Below, piece by piece: positions 1 to 6,061 of a stretch of DNA of 8,150 nucleotides. Position numbers and translations under genes: made by a program. This stretch comes from an uncultured Clostridia bacterium. GTDB lineage: Bacteria > Bacillota > Clostridia > Oscillospirales > Oscillospiraceae. The stretch's first letter is position 1, and every line of letters begins with the position of its first letter. Location of the stretch: contig CALERM010000043.1 in assembly GCA_937907715.1 (NCBI GenBank), positions 1-8,150 of the forward strand, written 5' to 3'. The notes under the pieces were generated by a model that saw only the letters and a program-made list of their open reading frames with translations, searched no databases and was not told the DNA's origin.

Positions 1-1163
1 AGCGCGTCGCTATCATCGGCGGAGGTCCCAGCGGTCTTTCCTGTGCGTATTATCTGCGCCTGATGGGGCATGGCGTGACGATCTTTGAAGAAAAGAAGCA
101 GCTCGGCGGCATGCTCCGCTACGGCATTCCCGCCTACCGCTTCCCGCGCGAAAAGCTCGACGCCGAGATTTCCTCTATTTTGTCCACCGGCGTGGAGGTC
201 CATACCGGCGTGACGATCGGCAAGGACATTTCCTTTGAGCAGCTGCACAAGGACTATGACTGCCTGTATGTTGCCATCGGCGCGCACACGGACAAAAAGA
301 CCGGCATCCCGGGAGAAGACAGCAAAAACGTCATGTCTGCCGTCGAGATGCTGCGCGCCATCGGGGACGATGTGATGCCCGACTTTACCGGCAAGCACGT
401 CGTGGTCATCGGCGGCGGCAACGTGGCGATGGACGTGACAAGAAGCTCGGTGCGTCTGGGAGCCGCCAGCGTCACCTGCGTCTACCGCCGCAGAATCGCG
501 GATATGACGGCGCTTCCGGACGAAGTGCAGGGCGCGATTGCCGAGAGCGCAGAAATCCGCGAGCTCTGCGCGCCGGTTCGCATCGAGGCAAATGAAGCCG
601 GCGAGGCGACCGCCCTTTGGGTCCAGCCGCAGATCATCGGCTTCGCGGATAAATCCGGCAGACCCCGCCCGGAGACGGCAGACCAGCCCGAAGAACGCAT
701 CCCGGCAGATCTCATCGTCGTCGCCATCGGACAGGGCGTGGAGATTGCGGGCTTCGAGCAGACCGGTATCCCGATCAAGCGCGGAACGTTTCTGACGGAA
801 AGCTCCAGTCAGGTCGACAACATGGAAAATGTCTTCGCCGGCGGCGACTGCGTGACCGGTCCGGCCACCGCCATCCGCGCGATTGCGGCGGGCAAGGTTG
901 CGGCTGCCAACATTGACGAGCAGCTCGGCTTCCACCATGAAATCCGCACCGATGTGGAAATCCCCGCGCCGCACCTCGATGTGTGTCCCGCGCGCGGGCG
1001 CGTCAACACAAAAGAGCGCGAGGCAGCGCAGCGCAACTGCGATTTTGAAGACATCGAATGCGGCATGACGCACGAAGAGGCGTGCGCGGAAAGCGCCAGA
1101 TGCCTGCGCTGCGACCACTTCGGCTACGGCATCTTCAAGGGAGGGAGGATTGAAAGATGGTAA
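1..1163 (+). CDS. GltD-like FAD/NAD(P)-dependent oxidoreductase, 5' end missing
   Basis: The reading frame is open from the left edge (first full codon at base 3) to TAA at 1161-1163, giving 386 visible residues. It begins inside the FAD-binding Rossmann fold (RVAIIGGGPSGLSCAYY, GxGxxG type), so the N-terminal Fe-S domain usual in this family lies outside the window. A second Rossmann motif (VVVIGGGNVAMD, near visible residue 135, followed by VYRRR) is the NAD(P) site. NVFAGGDCVTGPATAI is the C-terminal FAD motif. The family (glutamate synthase small subunit, dihydropyrimidine dehydrogenase N-terminal half, NfnB) passes electrons between NAD(P)H, FAD and Fe-S clusters. The tail is Cys-rich (DVCPARG, then ARCLRCDHFGYG), which suggests an extra cluster or metal site. 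No GltB-type large subunit is visible. The stop overlaps the hydrogenase start, so I infer an electron-transfer partner of HydA rather than a true glutamate synthase subunit. The family call is firm; the partner and the NADH or NADPH preference are inferred. Confidence 0.9.
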   Translation, partial: RVAIIGGGPSGLSCAYYLRLMGHGVTIFEEKKQLGGMLRYGIPAYRFPREKLDAEISSILSTGVEVHTGVTIGKDISFEQLHKDYDCLYVAIGAHTDKKTGIPGEDSKNVMSAVEMLRAIGDDVMPDFTGKHVVVIGGGNVAMDVTRSSVRLGAASVTCVYRRRIADMTALPDEVQGAIAESAEIRELCAPVRIEANEAGEATALWVQPQIIGFADKSGRPRPETADQPEERIPADLIVVAIGQGVEIAGFEQTGIPIKRGTFLTESSSQVDNMENVFAGGDCVTGPATAIRAIAAGKVAAANIDEQLGFHHEIRTDVEIPAPHLDVCPARGRVNTKEREAAQRNCDFEDIECGMTHEEACAESARCLRCDHFGYGIFKGGRIERW

Positions 1164-2893
1164 GCTTGACAATCAACGGCAAAGCCGTCTGTGTTCCGGA
1201 AGGAACCAGTATTTTAGACGCCGCGCGTTCGGTCAATATCGATATTCCGACGCTCTGCTATCTCAAGGACCTCAACGAAATCGGCGCCTGCCGCATCTGC
1301 ATGGTCGAAATTGAAGGACAGGAACCGCTTGTCGCCGCGTGTGACAACGAAGTGCGCGAGGGCATGATCGTCTACACCAACTCCCAGAAGGTGCGCATGA
1401 CGCGGCGCGTCAATCTCCAGCTGCTTCTCAGCCAGCATGATGTCAACTGCGTCAAATGCACGCGCAGCGGCAACTGCAAGCTTCAGAAGCTCGCCAACGA
1501 CTATAATTTACTCGGCGCGCCCTATCAGAAAAAGCTGCGCCCGGCGCCGGTCGACTATTCCGCGCCCATTCTGCGCTTTGAAAACCGCTGCGTCAAATGC
1601 ATGCGCTGCGTGCAGGTCTGCGATAAGATGCAGGGTATGCACATCTGGGACCTGGTCGGAACCGGCTCGCGGACTACCGTCGGCACGGCAAGGGCAAACA
1701 GTCTGTCAAGCTCTCTTTGCACCTATTGCGGGCAGTGCGTGACCCACTGTCCGGTCGGCGCACTGGAAGAGCGCGATGATACCGATCACGTGTACCGCAT
1801 GCTCGCAGACCCTGCGCTGACCACCGTCGTGCAGGTCGCGCCAGCCGTCCGCGCGGCGTGGGCAGAGTATTTCAGACTGTCTCCTGCGCAGGCGACGCCG
1901 GGGGTGCTTGCTTCCGCGCTTCGCCAGCTCGGCTTTGACTACGTCTTCGACACCAATTTCAGCGCCGACCTTACCATCATGGAGGAGGGCAGCGAGTTCA
2001 TTGAGCGCTTCACGCACCGCGAGAAATACCCCATGCCGATGTTCACCTCCTGCTGCCCCGGCTGGGTGCGGTTCGTGAAGGGACAGTTCCCGCAGTTTGC
2101 CAGGAACCTTTCCACGGCGAAATCGCCGCAGCAGATGTTCGGCGCGGTGGCGAAGCGCTGCTTTGCCGGAAAAATCGGCGTCGACCCCAGAAGCCTTCGC
2201 GTCATTTCCGTCATGCCGTGCACGTCCAAGAAAGCAGAAGCGGCGCTTTCGACGATGAAAGACGCCTGCGGCGATGCGGATGTCGACGTGGTCATCACCA
2301 CGCGCGAGCTCGTGCGGATGCTCCGCTGCTCGATGATCGACCCGGCGACCCTGGAGGAAAGCGGCTTTGACAGCCCGCTCGGCTCCGGCACGGGCGCGGC
2401 GGTGATCTTCGGCGCAACGGGCGGCGTGATGGACGCGGCGCTTCGCAGTGCGTATTATCTTGTGACCGGCAAGAATCCAGACCCGGATGCCTTTACCGCC
2501 GTGCGCGGCATGCAGGGCTGGAAGGAAGCGAGCTTCGACATTCCCGGCGCGGGCACGGTCCGCACGGCGGTCGTCAGTGGGCTCGGCAACGCCAGGAAGC
2601 TTCTGGAGGCGATCGAGACCGGTCGCGTGCAGTATGACTTTGTCGAGGTCATGGCGTGTCCCGGCGGCTGCGCGGGCGGCGGCGGGCAGCCGATCCACGA
2701 CGGGGTCGAGTGCGCTTCGCAGCGCGGAAACGTCCTGTGGGGACTGGACCGCAACGCAGCGCTCCGTTTCTCCCACGAAAACCCGGACGTGCAGGCGCTT
2801 TACACGGAGTTCTTGGGAAAGCCCCTGTCTGAGCGCTCGCACCATCTGCTGCATACTGATATCGGCGCCTGGCAGATGCCGCAGGAGCGCTGA
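1157..2893 (+). CDS. hydA: [FeFe] hydrogenase, monomeric CpI-like
   Basis: This 578-residue cytoplasmic enzyme reversibly reduces protons to H2. The N-terminal [2Fe-2S] domain has Cys34, 45, 48 and 62. The His-Cys [4Fe-4S] site is His94, Cys98, 101 and 107. Two further [4Fe-4S] sites are Cys145/148/151 plus Cys198 and Cys188/191/194 plus Cys155, in the ferredoxin-type crossed pattern. The H-cluster domain has all three signatures: TSCCPGW (Cys300 ligand, Cys299 proton-transfer residue), MPCTSKKAE (Cys355, Lys358) and EVMACPGGCAGGGGQP (Cys501, Cys505). Length and several residue numbers match Clostridium pasteurianum CpI (about 574 residues), and the C-terminal small-subunit-like tail is present, so it should be active once HydE/F/G have matured it; those genes are not in the window. 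The ATG at 1157 has GGAGG at 1144-1148, eight bases upstream, inside the end of the preceding flavoprotein gene (ATGGTAA overlap). That arrangement implies translational coupling and balanced expression of the two proteins. A terminator follows at once. Confidence 0.97.
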   Translation: MVSLTINGKAVCVPEGTSILDAARSVNIDIPTLCYLKDLNEIGACRICMVEIEGQEPLVAACDNEVREGMIVYTNSQKVRMTRRVNLQLLLSQHDVNCVKCTRSGNCKLQKLANDYNLLGAPYQKKLRPAPVDYSAPILRFENRCVKCMRCVQVCDKMQGMHIWDLVGTGSRTTVGTARANSLSSSLCTYCGQCVTHCPVGALEERDDTDHVYRMLADPALTTVVQVAPAVRAAWAEYFRLSPAQATPGVLASALRQLGFDYVFDTNFSADLTIMEEGSEFIERFTHREKYPMPMFTSCCPGWVRFVKGQFPQFARNLSTAKSPQQMFGAVAKRCFAGKIGVDPRSLRVISVMPCTSKKAEAALSTMKDACGDADVDVVITTRELVRMLRCSMIDPATLEESGFDSPLGSGTGAAVIFGATGGVMDAALRSAYYLVTGKNPDPDAFTAVRGMQGWKEASFDIPGAGTVRTAVVSGLGNARKLLEAIETGRVQYDFVEVMACPGGCAGGGGQPIHDGVECASQRGNVLWGLDRNAALRFSHENPDVQALYTEFLGKPLSERSHHLLHTDIGAWQMPQER

Positions 2894-2927
2894 TTCATGC
2901 GTGCTTCGATCAAATAATAGCCCATAC

Positions 2928-2969
2928 GCAAAATGCGGGACAAGGAGCTTTCCTGTCCCGCGTTTTTGC
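2928..2969 (+). terminator. Rho-independent terminator of the flavoprotein-hydA operon
   Basis: An 8-bp perfect stem GCGGGACA (2935-2942) / TGTCCCGC (2954-2961) is followed by GTTTTT. The flanks GCAAAAT and GTTTTTGC can extend the stem, and the other strand reads into ATTTT, so some activity in the reverse direction is possible. It lies 42 bases after the hydA stop. Confidence 0.85.
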
Positions 2970-3030
2970 ACGTTGTTTTTTGAATGTCCGGAAGGGCAGG
3001 GAAATGGCGCTTTCCATGCTTTTGTACCAT

Positions 3031-3061
3031 AAAAAAACCGACCGTGTTTCCACGGCCGGTT
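3031..3061 (-). terminator. Rho-independent terminator of the cytidylate-kinase-like gene
   Basis: Read on the - strand, the arm AACCGGCCGTG, a GAAA tetraloop and the arm CACGGTCGGTT are followed by a run of T (complement of the A run 3031-3037). The single non-Watson-Crick pair (3041/3056) is a G-U wobble on the - strand but an A-C mismatch on the + strand, so the element is oriented for the - strand gene ending at 3074. Confidence 0.9.
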
Positions 3062-3073
3062 GGCTTGCAGCTG

Positions 3074-3682
3074 TCACGGCATGAGCGCCACATCGCAGAT
3101 GATATCTGCGCATTTGTCGACACCCAGCGTGCCGGAGTCGAGGCACAGATCGTAGTTCTCCGCTTCGCCCCAGTTGCAGTTTGTATAGTGCTTGTAATAG
3201 ACCTTGCGCTTGCTGTCTTTTTCCTGCAGACGCTTCTGCGGGGTCTGCTTCGTCTCGCCATACAGGCGGACAATGCGCTCGGCGCGATGCTCCATATCGG
3301 AATGGATGAAGATATGCAGCGTGTCGGGACGGTCCTTGAGGATGAAGTCCGCACAGCGACCGACAATGACGCACGGACCCTTTGCCGCCAGGTCGCGGAT
3401 GACGTTGGTCTGGCAGACGTAGAGCTTGTCGGAAACAGACATCGTGTCGATCAGACCCATCGGGTGGGCAGAGACCGCGATATTGAACAGGAAGCTGCTG
3501 GTGACGGAGGCGTATTCGCCGATTTCCTCAATGAACTCATGCGAGAAGCCGCTTTCCTTTGCTACCTGATCGACCAGCTCCTTGTCATAGTAGGGAATTC
3601 CGAGCTTCTCGGCGACTTTTTTGCCAATGGTTCTGCCGCCGCTGCCGAACTGCCGGCTGATGGTGATCACTTTGTTTGTCAT
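3074..3682 (-). CDS. Cytidylate-kinase-like P-loop protein
   Basis: This 202-residue protein opens with ITISRQFGSGGRTIGKKVAE, a P-loop of the GSGGRxIG type, followed by LGIPYYDKELV. These are hallmarks of the cytidylate-kinase-like family (PF13189-type) widespread in Clostridia. Other family features are VIVGRCADFIL near residue 110, a helix with HRAERIVRLYG, the DSKRKVYYKHY motif resembling the lid of nucleoside monophosphate kinases, and a C-terminal YDLCLDSGTLGVD strand. The fold implies ATP-dependent phosphoryl transfer, possibly to a nucleotide, but substrates of this branch are not established to my knowledge, and it is clearly not the canonical Cmk. The ATG at 3682-3680 has AAGGGGG (3697-3691) eight bases upstream. 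It has its own promoter and terminator, so it is probably a single-gene unit. No signal peptide or membrane segment is evident. Confidence 0.88.
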   Translation of the reverse strand: MTNKVITISRQFGSGGRTIGKKVAEKLGIPYYDKELVDQVAKESGFSHEFIEEIGEYASVTSSFLFNIAVSAHPMGLIDTMSVSDKLYVCQTNVIRDLAAKGPCVIVGRCADFILKDRPDTLHIFIHSDMEHRAERIVRLYGETKQTPQKRLQEKDSKRKVYYKHYTNCNWGEAENYDLCLDSGTLGVDKCADIICDVALMP

Positions 3683-3714
3683 GGATGATTCCCCCTTGCT
3701 CTTTGGATGCTTCC

Positions 3715-3743
3715 ATTATACACCACGCAGGGAAAAATCACAA
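3715..3743 (-). promoter_or_regulatory. Sigma-A-type promoter of the cytidylate-kinase-like gene
   Basis: On the - strand, TTGTGA (3743-3738), a 17-base spacer and a perfect TATAAT (3720-3715) lie about 32 bases before the start codon. Transcription should begin near 3708, giving a leader of about 26 bases that contains the AAGGGGG ribosome binding site. Confidence 0.75.
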
Positions 3744-3781
3744 TCAGAAAATTTTGTGACGCGCGCAAAAAATCGTGCAAT

Positions 3782-4213
3782 TTACAAGTACGGCTGCATG
3801 GACTTGCAAAGAAGCTGCTCGGAGTCGATGAGCTGTCCGGCAATGGTTCTTGCCGTTTCGCTGGCGTTCGGATAGCGGTTGCGGTAGCGGATGAGGGACT
3901 TGACGCCCATATTGCAGCCGTCGGTGATGAGGTCGGCGACGGTCTCATCGGCAGGGGAGACGGCGAGCTTTGCACTGGTTTTCAGCCAGGACATGCCGCG
4001 CGCCATCGCATTTGCACCCTTTTCGGGGATGTGCTCGGCGGCGAGCAGCGCCTTCGTTTGCTTTTCCAGCGCGCGGTGGGTTTCGCGGCAGGTCAGAAGC
4101 GCCTGCTCGAGCGCCTTGTCGCGCGTCTGACCGAGCACGTCGTCAATAGCGCCGAGCGCCATCTGCACGCCCGCGCCGCATTCGAGCAGCAGCGCCTTCG
4201 TATCGTGGTTCAT
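3782..4213 (-). CDS. Uncharacterised small helical protein
   Basis: This is a 143-residue protein of unknown function. The sequence is soluble-looking and predicted by eye to be almost wholly alpha-helical, with amphipathic stretches (ALLLECGAGVQMALGAIDDV; an Ala/Leu/Glu/Lys-rich segment around residues 30-60) and a more distinctive C-terminal half containing GMSWLKTSAKLA and ADLITDGCNMGVKSL. The pattern suggests a four-helix bundle, perhaps ferritin-like, but I see no clear di-iron ExxH pair and make no functional claim. I have an impression of similar hypothetical proteins in other Clostridia, which I cannot verify here. There is no signal peptide. The ATG at 4213-4211 has an excellent GGGAGGA (4227-4221) seven bases upstream, and codon use matches the neighbours, so the gene is real. 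It is divergent from the DUF3006-glpK unit. I see no convincing terminator after it, so some readthrough into the downstream kinase gene is possible. A - strand promoter could not be placed with confidence. Confidence 0.8.
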   Translation of the reverse strand: MNHDTKALLLECGAGVQMALGAIDDVLGQTRDKALEQALLTCRETHRALEKQTKALLAAEHIPEKGANAMARGMSWLKTSAKLAVSPADETVADLITDGCNMGVKSLIRYRNRYPNASETARTIAGQLIDSEQLLCKSMQPYL

Positions 4214-4235
4214 GGGTCATTCCTCCCAGGTTCAA

Positions 4236-4255
4236 TTTGCAATAGGTTGTGCAAA
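4236..4255. promoter_or_regulatory. Inverted repeat, possible operator between divergent genes
   Basis: TTTGCA (4236-4241) and TGCAAA (4250-4255) form a perfect 6-bp inverted repeat with an 8-base spacer. It overlaps the proposed -35 of the + strand promoter and lies in the short region between the divergent helical-protein gene and the DUF3006-glpK genes, so a repressor bound here could affect both. The regulator is unknown, and a chance dyad cannot be excluded. Confidence 0.3.
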
Positions 4256-4277
4256 AACGAAAAAAGTATGATATAGT
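4247..4277 (+). promoter_or_regulatory. Probable promoter of DUF3006-glpK
   Basis: TTGTGC (4247-4252) and TATAGT (4272-4277) are separated by 19 bases, longer than ideal. The overlapping TATGAT at 4267 and TGATAT at 4269 are alternative -10 boxes. The region is AT-rich compared with its surroundings and is the only promoter-like stretch before the operon, but the exact hexamers are uncertain. Confidence 0.45.
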
Positions 4278-4292
4278 AGATGCAGAAAACTG

Positions 4293-4309
4293 CGCCGCGC
4301 TGTGCGGCG
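4293..4309 (+). promoter_or_regulatory. GC-only hairpin in the DUF3006-glpK leader
   Basis: CGCCGC (4293-4298) pairs perfectly with GCGGCG (4304-4309) around a 5-base loop and ends just before the AAGGAG ribosome binding site (4312-4317). No T run follows, so it is not a terminator. It may stabilise the 5' end of the transcript or modulate ribosome access; either role is inference. Confidence 0.4.
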
Positions 4310-4322
4310 GGAAGGAGACAGC

Positions 4323-4487
4323 ATGATCTTTGAACGCACCGTCGCCGAGATTGCGGGCGACTACGCGGTGCTGGTGTCTGAGAGCGGAACGCGCATAGAG
4401 GTGGCGCTGGCGCTGCTGCCGGACGGCATCCGCGAGGGAACGGTTTTACTCTGCGAAAATTTTGAATACCGCATCAAAACGCTTTGA
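4323..4487 (+). CDS. DUF3006-like small protein
   Basis: This 54-residue protein has the pattern of DUF3006 proteins: an acidic start (MIFERTVAEIAGDYAVLVSE), a short beta-rich core, LLPDGIREGTVL, and a final strand. The family's usual shape is GDYAV followed by a LP-x-G-x-x-EG-D-V turn. It is at the short end for the family (commonly 60-80 residues), and its function is unknown. I chose the ATG at 4323 because AAGGAG at 4312-4317 is five bases upstream. An in-frame GTG at 4302 would add seven residues, but it lies inside the leader hairpin and has no ribosome binding site. It sits 26 bases before glpK with no terminator between, so the two are probably cotranscribed. Whether it has anything to do with glycerol metabolism cannot be told from the sequence. 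Confidence 0.75.
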   Translation: MIFERTVAEIAGDYAVLVSESGTRIEVALALLPDGIREGTVLLCENFEYRIKTL

Positions 4488-4513
4488 GATAAGAATTGGA
4501 AAGGAGCAGCGCC

Positions 4514-6001
4514 ATGCCGCGTTATCTTCTCGCCCTTGATCAGGGCACGACCAGCAGCCGCGCAATTCTGTTTGACGAAAACCAGAGCATCGTCTCGGTT
4601 GCGCAGAAGGAGTTTACCCAGTATTATCCCCAGTCCGGCTGGGTGGAGCATAATCCGATGGAGATCTATTCCAGCATCTACGGCGTGATGATGGAGGTCA
4701 TTTCGCAGTCTGACATCCACGTGCGGGACATTGCCGCCATCGGCATCACGAACCAGCGCGAGACGACCGTCGTCTGGGACAAAACGACCGGAAAGCCCAT
4801 CTGCAACGCCATCGTCTGGCAGTGCAGGCGGACCGCCTCGATCTGCGATGAGCTGGAAAAGCGCGGGCTGAAGGACTACATCAAAAAGACCACGGGTCTG
4901 GTGCTGGACGCCTATTTTTCCGGCACGAAGATCAAATGGATTCTCGATAACGTCCCCGGCGCGCGCGAAAAAGCCGAGCGGGGCGAGCTGCTGTTCGGCA
5001 CGGTCGATACCTGGCTTGTCTGGAAGCTTACCGACGGCAGGGTTCACATCACCGATTACACGAACGCCTCGCGGACAATGCTCTTTGATATCCACAGCCT
5101 TCGCTGGGACGAGCGGCTTCTTGAGGCGCTTCAGATTCCGGCGTCGATGCTCCCGGAGGTGCGCAATTCCTCCGAGGTCTACGGCACGTGCAACATTCAG
5201 GGCGTGCAGGTGCCGATTGCGGGCATCGCGGGCGACCAGCAGGCGGCGCTGTTCGGGCAGTGCTGCTTCACGCCGGGCGATGCAAAAAACACCTACGGCA
5301 CGGGCTGCTTTTTGCTCATGAACACAGGCAAGACTGCCATGGAAAGTGAGCACGGTCTGGTGACGACGATTGCCGTCGGCTTGAACGGACGGGCGCAGTA
5401 CGCGCTCGAAGGGTCGATTTTTGTCGGCGGCGCGGTCATTCAATGGCTGCGCGATGAGCTGCGCTTTATCCGGGAGGCGCCGGACGCGGAGTATTTTGCA
5501 TCCAAGGTGCCGGACACGGGCGGCGTGTATCTGGTGCCTGCCTTCACCGGACTCGGCGCGCCGCACTGGGACATGTACGCAAGAGGCGCGCTCGTCGGTC
5601 TTACGCGCGGCACAAAGCCCGAGCATATCATAAGAGCTGCGCAGGAGTCGATTGCATATCAGTCGTATGACCTGGTCGACGCGATGGAAAAGGACGCGGG
5701 CGTGACGCTCTCGCAGCTCAGAGTCGACGGCGGAGCGAGCCGCGACAGCTTTCTGATGCAGTTCCAGGCAGACATCCTCGGAAAGCCGGTGCGAAGACCG
5801 GTCATCCGCGAGACGACGGCGCTGGGCGCTGCATATCTGGCAGGGCTTGCCGTCGGCGTGTGGAGAGACTGCGCGGAGCTTCAAAGCCTCTGGCACTGCG
5901 ATGTGACTTTTGAGCCGCAGATGCAGGCAGAGAAAAAAGAAAAGCTCCTGCGCGGCTGGCACAAGGCAGTCGGCAGAAGCCTTGACTGGGAGGAACACTG
6001 A
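4514..6001 (+). CDS. glpK: Glycerol kinase
   Basis: This 495-residue cytoplasmic FGGY-family kinase makes sn-glycerol 3-phosphate from glycerol and ATP. Diagnostic segments are LALDQGTTSSRAILFDE (ATP phosphate loop), NQRETTVVW (Arg82 and Glu83, glycerol contacts), Tyr134, AGDQQAALFGQ with catalytic base Asp241, the GTGCFLLMNTG loop, and VDGGASRDSFLMQFQADILG (adenosine region). All key residues are intact and the length is normal. The start is ATG at 4514 with AAGGAG at 4501-4506, seven bases upstream; an in-frame TTG at 4496 lies before that site and is rejected. The loop before the active-site Asp (YGTCNIQGVQVPIAG, residues 223-237) lacks the His that HPr phosphorylates in Enterococcus and Bacillus GlpK and looks more like the E. 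coli type. No glpF, glpD or glpO is in the window. It probably shares the promoter before the DUF3006-like gene. Confidence 0.97.
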   Translation: MPRYLLALDQGTTSSRAILFDENQSIVSVAQKEFTQYYPQSGWVEHNPMEIYSSIYGVMMEVISQSDIHVRDIAAIGITNQRETTVVWDKTTGKPICNAIVWQCRRTASICDELEKRGLKDYIKKTTGLVLDAYFSGTKIKWILDNVPGAREKAERGELLFGTVDTWLVWKLTDGRVHITDYTNASRTMLFDIHSLRWDERLLEALQIPASMLPEVRNSSEVYGTCNIQGVQVPIAGIAGDQQAALFGQCCFTPGDAKNTYGTGCFLLMNTGKTAMESEHGLVTTIAVGLNGRAQYALEGSIFVGGAVIQWLRDELRFIREAPDAEYFASKVPDTGGVYLVPAFTGLGAPHWDMYARGALVGLTRGTKPEHIIRAAQESIAYQSYDLVDAMEKDAGVTLSQLRVDGGASRDSFLMQFQADILGKPVRRPVIRETTALGAAYLAGLAVGVWRDCAELQSLWHCDVTFEPQMQAEKKEKLLRGWHKAVGRSLDWEEH

Positions 6002-6014
6002 GCTTTGAGAAAAT

Positions 6015-6061
6015 GCCCGCCTGCGAGATGGAAAAAGTCTCGCAGGCGGGCTTGCTTTTTA
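6015..6061. terminator. Terminator shared by glpK and the FGGY kinase gene
   Basis: A 14-bp perfect stem GCCCGCCTGCGAGA (6015-6028) / TCTCGCAGGCGGGC (6038-6051) is followed by TTGCTTTTT on the + strand. On the - strand the hairpin is followed by ATTTTCTC, so it can work both ways between the two convergent genes. Its + strand T run reaches the TAA stop of the - strand gene. Confidence 0.92.

Noticed and set aside
1706..2971. Long open frame (421 codons) on the - strand opposite hydA
   Set aside because: It lies antisense to a hydrogenase with all catalytic motifs. Its composition is Arg/His/Ala-rich and low in coherent motifs, as expected from a GC-rich third-position shadow.
4250..4265. Possible catabolite-response (cre) site before glpK
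   Set aside because: TGCAAAAACG resembles half a cre, but the CG spacing is wrong and the second half is missing.
4302..4322. GTG at 4302 as the start of the DUF3006-like gene
   Set aside because: It sits in the loop of a GC hairpin without an upstream ribosome binding site, while the ATG at 4323 has AAGGAG five bases before it.
4496..4513. TTG at 4496 as an upstream glpK start
   Set aside because: It precedes the AAGGAG at 4501-4506. The ATG at 4514 has ideal spacing and gives the family's usual N-terminus.
4361..5998. Long open frame (545 codons) on the - strand opposite glpK
   Set aside because: It is antisense to an unmistakable glycerol kinase, has no recognisable domain, and reflects codon bias of the real gene.
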